The translations under genes were made by a program, and so were the position numbers. Under the pieces are notes generated by a model. It saw only the letters and a program-made list of their open reading frames with translations, did not search any database and was not told the DNA's origin. A DNA stretch of 11,665 nucleotides from Fennellomyces sp. T-0311. Its lineage: Eukaryota > Mucoromycota > Mucoromycetes > Mucorales > Lichtheimiaceae. The stretch covers positions 1-11,665 of the forward strand of contig JALLLT010000175.1 of the NCBI GenBank assembly GCA_025266875.1. Direction: 5' to 3'. This document shows, piece after piece, positions 7,582 to 11,665 of the stretch (positions are counted from its first letter, which is position 1; each line of letters begins with the position of its first letter).

Positions 7582-8238
7582 TCAAAGAATCGAGTTTTCG
7601 CTAACTTACTCCGCTAACTTTCGTGGCTAACTTTCAAAAAAGGAAATCACAGCCTCACCCCGAAAAAGCCTTACTGTACCTCACCACCACCTTTTTTTCC
7701 CACCACTTTTTTTCTTTTCTAACCACTGACAACTGCTATTGCAATACTAAGGACCTTCCTATGTTGCCTTTTTTTTTACGTCTGGCAACTCTTTGACCAA
7801 CCTCACTTTTTTTTTTAATTGGGTCTCTTTACCACCATTTGGTTTCGCCTCTTCTAATCTGTTCACCATCTGTTCATCATAAGATTCCTATACTTTTTTT
7901 TTGCAAAAAGCAACTTTTCACACTGTGAACTAGTGCTACATTTGAGCTAACTGACACTTCTGTTTTCTAACTCGATTACTTTTTGCAAAGGTCTTTTAGG
8001 TCGCCCTCTCAAACAGGACCTGTTCGGTGATCAGGCTTTGGTCGAGAATGCTGTGTCAGCAGAGAGCAGTATCTTTGCAGTAAGAAAATACTATGCTGCT
8101 TCCCTTTGCACTTTGTTGACTTTTGCTATGAATCGAAGGAGGATGCCCTGCACCCGTTTTAGCAGTCTGCATTCGATGACATTGAGGAAGAGAACGATCG
8201 ATAAAGCAGTTTTTACTGCTTATAAAAACCATGCCTAG
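7582..8238 (+). mobile_element. Candidate complete non-autonomous Helitron (copy 2)
   Basis: The 5' end is A|TCAAAGAATCGAG, followed by about 410 bp alignable with 8982-9371, through the intron end CTAAC (7967-7971) ... AG (7989-7990). After that the sequence differs from the autonomous copy. The 3' end candidate is a perfect 7-bp stem, 4-nt loop hairpin (AAGCAGT 8204-8210, ACTGCTT 8215-8221), a 13-nt gap and CTAG at 8235-8238, which is the textbook Helitron 3' arrangement (hairpin then CTRR). No Rep or helicase is present, so it would depend on an autonomous partner. The base after CTAG is G rather than the expected T, which weakens the call. Confidence 0.55.
7993..8204 (+). CDS. Possible two-exon mini-ORF inside the non-autonomous Helitron
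   Basis: Directly after the conserved 3' splice site at 7990 the frame from CTT 7993 is open. An intron with GTAAGA at 8080 and TTTTAG ending at 8162 (83 nt) would join GCA (8077-8079) to CAG (8163) in frame, giving a short polar product ending in an acidic FDDIEEENDR tail and TAA at 8202-8204. Unspliced, the same frame runs to TAG at 8236-8238, the proposed Helitron terminus. There is no ATG in the first exon; an upstream exon or non-AUG start would be needed. I do not recognise the product. It could be a captured host exon or chance. Confidence 0.3.
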
Positions 8239-8255
8239 GTACCGTCTCACAACAG

Positions 8256-8785
8256 TTCAGCTTTGCCAGTGCGCAATATACAGTTGCCTTTCCAATCAAA
8301 TGATCATACATTGTCATCTACCTAAGCCAACCAGATAAACTAATATGTCTTTACTACGAATAACAAGCCTGATGAGCCGGCTCACCGTTTAATAGCCCGA
8401 AGCGTAGCGAAGAGGATCATTCAGTCGAGCGTAGCGAGACAGGTGACGTGCTCCTTAACACAATAATAAGCATAATAATATACACAACAGCATTCCAATA
8501 GGGTTTAGGGTGTAGTTAGTGATAGTGCAGCTTTGCCAATGTTCAATGTACACTTGCCTTCCAAACCAAATTATCAAACATTGTCATCTATCTAACTCAA
8601 CCAGGTGAACTGATGTGTCTTTACTATGAATAACAAGCATGATGAGCCGGCTCACCATTGAATGACCCGCAGCATAGCGAAGGGGATCATTCAGTTGAGC
8701 GTAGCGAGACAGGTGACGTGCTCCTAACCACAGTAACATGCACAATAGCATTCCAATAAGGTTTAGGGTGTAGTTAATGACAATA
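8256..8785. repeat. Two 270-bp direct tandem repeats
   Basis: Unit 1 (about 8256-8525) and unit 2 (about 8526-8785) share CAGCTTTGCCA (8258 and 8528), the palindrome TGAGCCGGCTCA (8373-8384 and 8643-8654), AGCGTAGCGA-type motifs, ACAGGTGACGTGCTCC and a GTTTAGGGTGTAGTTA end. A degraded third unit begins near 8786 and covers only the first ~80 bp. Divergence between the units is moderate, so the duplication is not very recent. No coding frame is conserved between them. Confidence 0.85.
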
Positions 8786-8969
8786 CCACGTTGCTAGCAT
8801 GCATTATACAGCGGCCTTTCAAACTGAATTATCAAACATTGGCTTCCAAACAAATTATCAAATATTGCCTCTCAAAACGCACCAGAGCGGAGCGAAATAA
8901 AGTGCAGCCCAAAGGGTGCAGTGACACGCAGCGCAGCGGAGGGGCTCACAAACCCTGCGGCGAAGCGAA
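8401..8969. repeat. Cluster of AGCGNAGCGA-like G+C-rich motifs
   Basis: Seven same-orientation matches lie at 8401-8410, 8428-8437, 8671-8680 (AGCATAGCGA), 8698-8707, 8886-8895, 8930-8939 and 8960-8969. They are G+C-rich islands in A+T-rich DNA. Four are inside the 270-bp repeats and three are in the distinct segment just before the autonomous Helitron. Their role is unknown to me. Confidence 0.6.
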
Positions 8970-8982
8970 GGCTGCACTTTAT
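8897..8982. repeat. 13-bp perfect inverted repeat abutting the Helitron 5' end
   Basis: ATAAAGTGCAGCC (8897-8909) pairs exactly with GGCTGCACTTTAT (8970-8982), with about 60 nt of G+C-rich sequence between. The right arm ends at the first T of the proposed Helitron terminus. It could be a terminator-like hairpin, an older element's end or a preferred insertion site. Confidence 0.65.
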
Positions 8983-8983
8983 C

Positions 8984-8994
8984 TATATATAAAA
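8984..8994 (+). promoter_or_regulatory. TATA-like box at the Helitron 5' terminus
   Basis: TATATATAAAAG lies within the first 13 bases of the element and is thus copied with it. The corresponding site in copy 1 is TATTAAAAG. It is the natural promoter candidate for the transcript through the leader, but no start site can be assigned. Confidence 0.4.
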
Positions 8995-9371
8995 GAATTG
9001 AGTCCGCTAACTTTCTCCGCTAATTTTCAAGAAAAGGAAATCGCAGTCCCACCTTGAGAAAACCTTATTGTACCTTGCCAACTTTTTTTTTTAAAACTAC
9101 CTTTTTTCTTCTCTAACAGCTGACAACTACTACTGAAATTCTAAGAAGCGTGCTATCTTGCCTTTTTTTTTTTTTTTTTACGTCTGATAAACAGCCTGAG
9201 TTTTTTTTTTAATTGAGTCTCATCACTACCGTTTCTTTTCATCTCCTTCAATCTGTTCATCTCTTCATTATAATTTTTTTTTTGCAAGCAACAACTTTTC
9301 ACATTGTGAGCCGGTGCTACATTTAAGCTAACTGACGCTGTTGTTTTCTAACTCGATTACTTTTTGCAAAG
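8995..9371 (+). other. ATG-free, T-tract-rich leader ending in an intron acceptor
   Basis: Long T runs (up to 17) and pyrimidine-rich sequence, with no ATG on the plus strand (none from 8803 to 9443). It aligns with 7582-7990. It ends with CTAAC (9348-9352) and TTTTTGCAAAG (AG 9370-9371), a typical fungal branch site and 3' splice site 19 nt apart. GTGAGC at 9306 could be the donor, giving a ~66-nt intron. Confidence 0.6.
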
Positions 9372-9416
9372 GTCTTCTAATTCTAATAATTTCGTTTTTG
9401 TTCCTGAAGAGTCTGC
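9372..9416 (+). CDS. Small upstream exon of the Helitron gene (candidate)
   Basis: The exon is bounded by CTAAC...GCAAAG at 9371 and the strong donor GTAAGA at 9417. It reads SSNSNNFVFVPEES in the same phase-2 register as the next exons. The following intron (9417-9472, 56 nt) has CTAAT near its end and closes in AAAG. The exon has no ATG, so translation must begin elsewhere or the exon is untranslated. Support comes from splice signals and frame agreement only. Confidence 0.4.
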
Positions 9417-9472
9417 GTAAGACATAAACGTTTGCATAATCATATGTTGTTTCTAATTTGTATATAATAAAG

Positions 9473-9622
9473 AGGACGCAGTCGTCCCTGCATCCGTTGT
9501 GGCGGAACAGACCACCAACGCAGTTCTAGTCAGAGATGCCCTCTCAACGAGAGGAATATTATTGCTGCTGCTGTTGCTGCTGAACCTGAGGCCCATCAGG
9601 GTGCACCATTGCATGAGGATGC
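9473..9622 (+). CDS. Helitron exon A: zinc knuckle plus Ala-rich linker
   Basis: This 150-nt exon was found by reading between splice sites: acceptor AAAG at 9472 and donor GTAGGT at 9623. It encodes RSRPCIRCGGTDHQ..., a C-x2-C-x4-H-x7-C knuckle with C codons at 9489, 9498 and 9537 and H at 9513, then AAAVAAEPEAHQGAPLHED. The exon length is divisible by three and both flanking introns are phase 2, so it can be duplicated or skipped without changing frame. Its twin, exon B, lies 206 bp downstream. The knuckle probably binds nucleic acid and would sit at the N terminus of the Rep/helicase protein. In-frame ATG is absent. Confidence 0.7.
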
Positions 9623-9678
9623 GTAGGTATAAAAAATGCTACCATAACGCATTTACTTAAATAATTCTGCCACCAAAG
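9623..9678 (+). other. Intron between exons A and B
   Basis: 56 nt, GTAGGT to CACCAAAG, with ACTTAAAT as a weak branch site. It joins GAT GC|A in phase 2. Without this splice the knuckle frame cannot continue, as the two knuckles are otherwise in different frames. Confidence 0.6.
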
Positions 9679-9822
9679 ACCCCGTCCCTGTGTCCGTTGT
9701 GGTGGAACAGACCACCAGCGCACTTCCAGCTGGAGATGTCCTTTCAATCCGCGGTACGTTGTTGCTGTTGCTGCTGCTGCTGAACTTGAGGTGGATGAAG
9801 CTGCGCCACTAGGAAATGATGC
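9679..9822 (+). CDS. Helitron exon B: second zinc knuckle plus Ala-rich linker
   Basis: This 144-nt exon is a diverged duplicate of exon A. It encodes PRPCVRCGGTDHQRTSSWRC with C codons at 9689, 9698 and 9737 and H at 9713 (the same C-x2-C-x4-H-x7-C), then VVAVAAAAELEVDEAAPLGND. Acceptor CACCAAAG ends at 9678 and donor GTACGT starts at 9823. The next intron (9823-9884, 62 nt; TACTAAAT branch, TGATACAG acceptor) joins GC|T in phase 2 exactly into the frame of the large Helitron ORF. Nucleotide changes between A and B keep the Cys/His residues while altering others, which suggests selection on protein. No in-frame ATG is present. Confidence 0.7.
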
Positions 9823-9884
9823 GTACGTAGTATCTTCTATATGCTATCAATTACCGATCATACTAAATCACTTCTCTGATACAG
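9823..9884 (+). other. Intron joining exon B to the Helitron main ORF
   Basis: 62 nt with GTACGT donor, TACTAAAT branch-like site and CTGATACAG acceptor. It removes an in-frame TGA at 9877 that otherwise separates the main ORF from exon B. The joined frame reads ...GND-A-GDEAAAEPVRNV... into the main ORF. Confidence 0.65.
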
Positions 9885-11006
9885 TGGCGATGAAGCTGCG
9901 GCTGAGCCTGTCCGTAATGTTCGCCCACGCCTAGAAGCGCCTATGCCTCGAACCTACTTGGAAGCATGCTCAGACATCGATTCCTTCCGCGAGGAGTCAA
10001 TTGTTGGTAGAAATATCAACGATGAGCATCGACATCTGCTGCCTACCGAGCTGTATCTCTGCCCATACTGCAATGCCCACATGTATATATGGGAGAAGGT
10101 CGCCAGTACTGTCGCTGCCCCACGCTTCAACTTGTGCTGCCGTCAAGGAGCTGTCCGCCTGGCCCCTTTACAGGCTCCACCTCAACTGCTTCTTGGCCTT
10201 TTGACCAGTGATACTCCGCAAGCCCAACAGTTTCGTCGCAACATCAGGGCGTACAACTCGGTGTTTGCATTCTCCTCCCTTGGTGCCACCATCGGCAGTG
10301 CCATCTACATCGACCATACTCACAACGTGTTTGTCTTTCGTTTGGAAGGTACATTGTACCACCGGATATCGCCGTTGGAACCCGGTCAAGGCCAAGCCCC
10401 GGGGTTCTCGCAGATTTACATCTTCGATGGGGCTATGCAGATGCAGCACCGCCAACGTATCTTCAGCGACCTGAATAACGCCGACTTGCTTGAGCTACAG
10501 GATATGATGCACGACGTCAATCCGTTTGCTCGCGAGTATCAAACTGCTGGAGAACGATTGCGCAACCAACCTGAGGCCAACGTCACCATCCGCATCAACG
10601 GATCCACAGATCGTGCGCGCCGCCAGTATACCGCTCCTGCCACTGCTGAGGTCGCTGTCATCATTCCTGACCAGGGGGATGATGATGAGCCACGCCATCG
10701 TGACGTATTGGTTGTGCGTAGAGATGGGACAATGCAGCACATCAATGAGATCAGTACTCTCTACGATCCATTGCACTACGTCCTCATGTTTCCTTGTGGT
10801 AACCTTGGGTGGGGTACCAACATCCCTCGCATTCCGGAGAACAACCGTGGCCAGATCAATGATGTCGAGGATACTGACGACTTTCGTGACGAGGCTCCGG
10901 ATACCGATGGGCGTGAGGCCAACGAGCGCAACATTGTCACCATCCGCGAGTTCTATACGTACATGATCCAAATGCGCAAGAACTCATACATCCACTACTA
11001 CGTCCA
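9885..11006 (+). CDS. Helitron protein, N-terminal region (exon C, first frame)
   Basis: The first in-frame ATG is at 9943, but the frame is open upstream to the splice site at 9885, so the natural N terminus likely lies in earlier exons. The open frame formally runs to 11151; its last ~49 residues are out-of-frame. Recognisable Helitron N-terminal features, numbered from the 9943 Met: Cys pairs C40-x2-C43 and C65-C66 (LCPYC ... FNLCC), the block FRRNIRAYNSVFAFSSLGA at 97-115, and YDPLHYVLMFPCGNLGW at 274-290. These precede the Rep domain in Helitron polyproteins. The base composition is more G+C-rich than the surrounding spacer. Near 11002-11007 the true frame shifts by -1, equivalent to one missing base. 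Confidence 0.93.
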
Positions 11007-11007
11007 C
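11002..11007 (+). other. Frameshift point 3 (in the Helitron protein)
   Basis: TAC (10999-11001) fits the first frame. The family-typical LFHQF resumes from CTG at 11007, which is the -1 frame. One extra base near 11002 (for example a G doublet) would give the usual G-x-L-F-H-Q-F. There is no intron-like sequence here. Confidence 0.75.
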
Positions 11008-11665
11008 TGTTCCACCAGTTCCTCGTGGACATGTACGCCAAAATGGAGTCCAATCGCCTGCGTTACTTGCGGGAGAACCAGGATACTCTTCGCGCAGACG
11101 TTTACCAGGGACTTGTGGATGCTGTCCACAATGCTGACGGGGCACCAGTGAACGGGGACAACGTTGGTAGGCAGAGAATAATTCTGCCATCAACATACAC
11201 TGGAGGACCACGGTTCATGCACCAGAACTACCAAGACGCCATGGCCATCATTCGTGCAGTCGGCCACCCTGATCTCTTCATCACGTTTACCTGCAATCCA
11301 AACTGGGAGGAGATCATTACTGCATTGGAAGATCCGCAGGAGCGTTCTGATCGTACCGACCTCATTTGCCGCATTTTCCACCAAAAGCTCAAATGCTTGG
11401 TCGAGGATATTAAAAAGAACAAGATCTTTGGCCGCGTCATTGGCTCTGTCTACGTCGTCGAGTTTCAGAAGAGAGGATTGCCCCATGCCCACTTGGTTGT
11501 AATTCTCGATCCTCGCGACAAGCCGCGCTCGCCTGAGCAGTACGACAGCCTGGTGTCTGCTGAGATTCCCGATCCGGACGTGAATCCGCGGCTTTACGAC
11601 ATTGTACGACGCTTCATGGTGCACAGGCGGTGCAGCGCCCTTTGTTATAATGAGCATAATGTCCC
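11007..11665 (+). CDS. Helitron Rep nickase domain (HUH), partial at the window edge
   Basis: Open frame of about 219 residues without an internal stop to the end of the window. It starts LFHQFLVDMYAKMESNRLRY, continues through ILPSTYTGGPRFM and the conserved TFTCNPNW (about 11283-11306), to EFQKRGLPHAHLV. The HUH metal-binding motif is H-A-H at 11484-11492. These mark the Helitron_like_N/Rep domain, a rolling-circle nicking enzyme that cleaves DNA through a tyrosine. The tyrosine motif (motif 3) and the helicase come later and are outside the window. The tail ...YDIVRRFMVHRRC resembles the segment that leads to it. Catalytic residues that can be seen are intact. Confidence 0.93.
   Translation, partial: MFHQFLVDMYAKMESNRLRYLRENQDTLRADVYQGLVDAVHNADGAPVNGDNVGRQRIILPSTYTGGPRFMHQNYQDAMAIIRAVGHPDLFITFTCNPNWEEIITALEDPQERSDRTDLICRIFHQKLKCLVEDIKKNKIFGRVIGSVYVVEFQKRGLPHAHLVVILDPRDKPRSPEQYDSLVSAEIPDPDVNPRLYDIVRRFMVHRRCSALCYNEHNV

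Larger units (their letters stand above)
8982..11665 (+). mobile_element. Autonomous Helitron, 5' part (continues past the window)
   Basis: The proposed 5' end is A|TCTATATATAAAAGAATTG, aligned with two other copies upstream. It carries a ~390-bp T-tract-rich leader, small spliced exons with two zinc knuckles, the Helitron N-terminal domain and the HUH Rep nickase. The catalytic tyrosine(s) of Rep, the PIF1-type helicase and the 3' hairpin/CTRR end are not in the window. Helitrons transpose by rolling-circle or peel-and-paste replication, Rep nicking one strand. One frameshift near 11002-11007 splits the protein as sequenced. Confidence 0.85.

Noticed and set aside
7409..7630. 73-residue plus-strand frame
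   Set aside because: It begins at TTG and runs across two Helitron leader copies, a repeat region with T-runs; not conserved between copies.
8505..8520. GGGTTTAGGGTGTAG as telomeric repeat
   Set aside because: Only one and a half TTTAGGG-like units per 270-bp repeat; not an array.
8256..8785. CRISPR-like array from the direct repeats
   Set aside because: The units are 270 bp, only two full copies, and the context is eukaryotic; no short regular repeat-spacer pattern.
8791..9057. 88-residue plus-strand frame
   Set aside because: It starts at TTG and crosses the inverted repeat and the Helitron 5' end; no motif.
9559..9747. Minus-strand frame with a poly-Gln end
   Set aside because: The Gln run is the reverse of the Ala-coding CTG/GCT repeat in the Helitron exons; the plus strand has zinc knuckles and splice sites, so this is a shadow.
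11190..11657. 155-residue minus-strand frame opposite the Rep domain
   Set aside because: The plus strand over the same bases encodes the conserved Helitron TFTCNPNW and HUH motifs; the minus frame is a shadow.

Overview
The window looks like repeat-rich nuclear DNA from a fungus, probably an early-diverging (Mucoromycota-type) lineage. That placement is an inference from A+T/T-tract-rich spacers, short introns with CTAAC/CTAAT-like branch sites, a chromodomain-bearing Ty3/Gypsy element and a Helitron. No ordinary host gene is recognisable; almost everything readable is mobile DNA.

Layout. 1-183: an A+T-rich segment with repeated AATAATCCCCTAG motifs, possibly a small inverted-repeat element. 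184-984: no supportable gene. 985-6322: a complete Ty3/Gypsy chromovirus on the minus strand, with 335-bp LTRs at 990-1324 and 5983-6317 that differ at one position, and a 5-bp GAAAG target duplication. Its Gag, protease, reverse transcriptase, RNase H, integrase and chromodomain would form one Gag-Pol polyprotein but are split by two single-base frameshifts. 6449-6638: a cluster of CTTTCAGC/GCTGAAAG repeats, probably a non-autonomous DNA element. 6639-7375: non-coding T-rich DNA with a diverged ~101-bp tandem repeat.

7376-11665 is Helitron territory. Three related 5' ends (7376, 7582, 8982) share a T-tract-rich leader; the latter two continue into a conserved CTAAC...AG intron end. The middle copy may be a complete non-autonomous Helitron of about 657 bp (7582-8238), ending in a hairpin plus CTAG and carrying a different downstream exon. 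Between it and the third copy lie two 270-bp tandem repeats and seven AGCGNAGCGA-like motifs. The third copy is the autonomous one. It has small phase-2 exons, including two tandemly duplicated exons that each encode a C-x2-C-x4-H-x7-C zinc knuckle plus an Ala-rich linker, spliced to the Helitron N-terminal domain and then (after a third single-base frameshift) to the HUH Rep nickase domain. The helicase lies beyond the window edge.

How the parts work together: the retrotransposon encodes its own capsid, reverse transcription and integration machinery, with a chromodomain likely to guide insertion to marked chromatin. The Helitron Rep/helicase would act in trans on non-autonomous copies that keep the same 5' terminus. 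The near-identical LTRs indicate recent retrotransposition.
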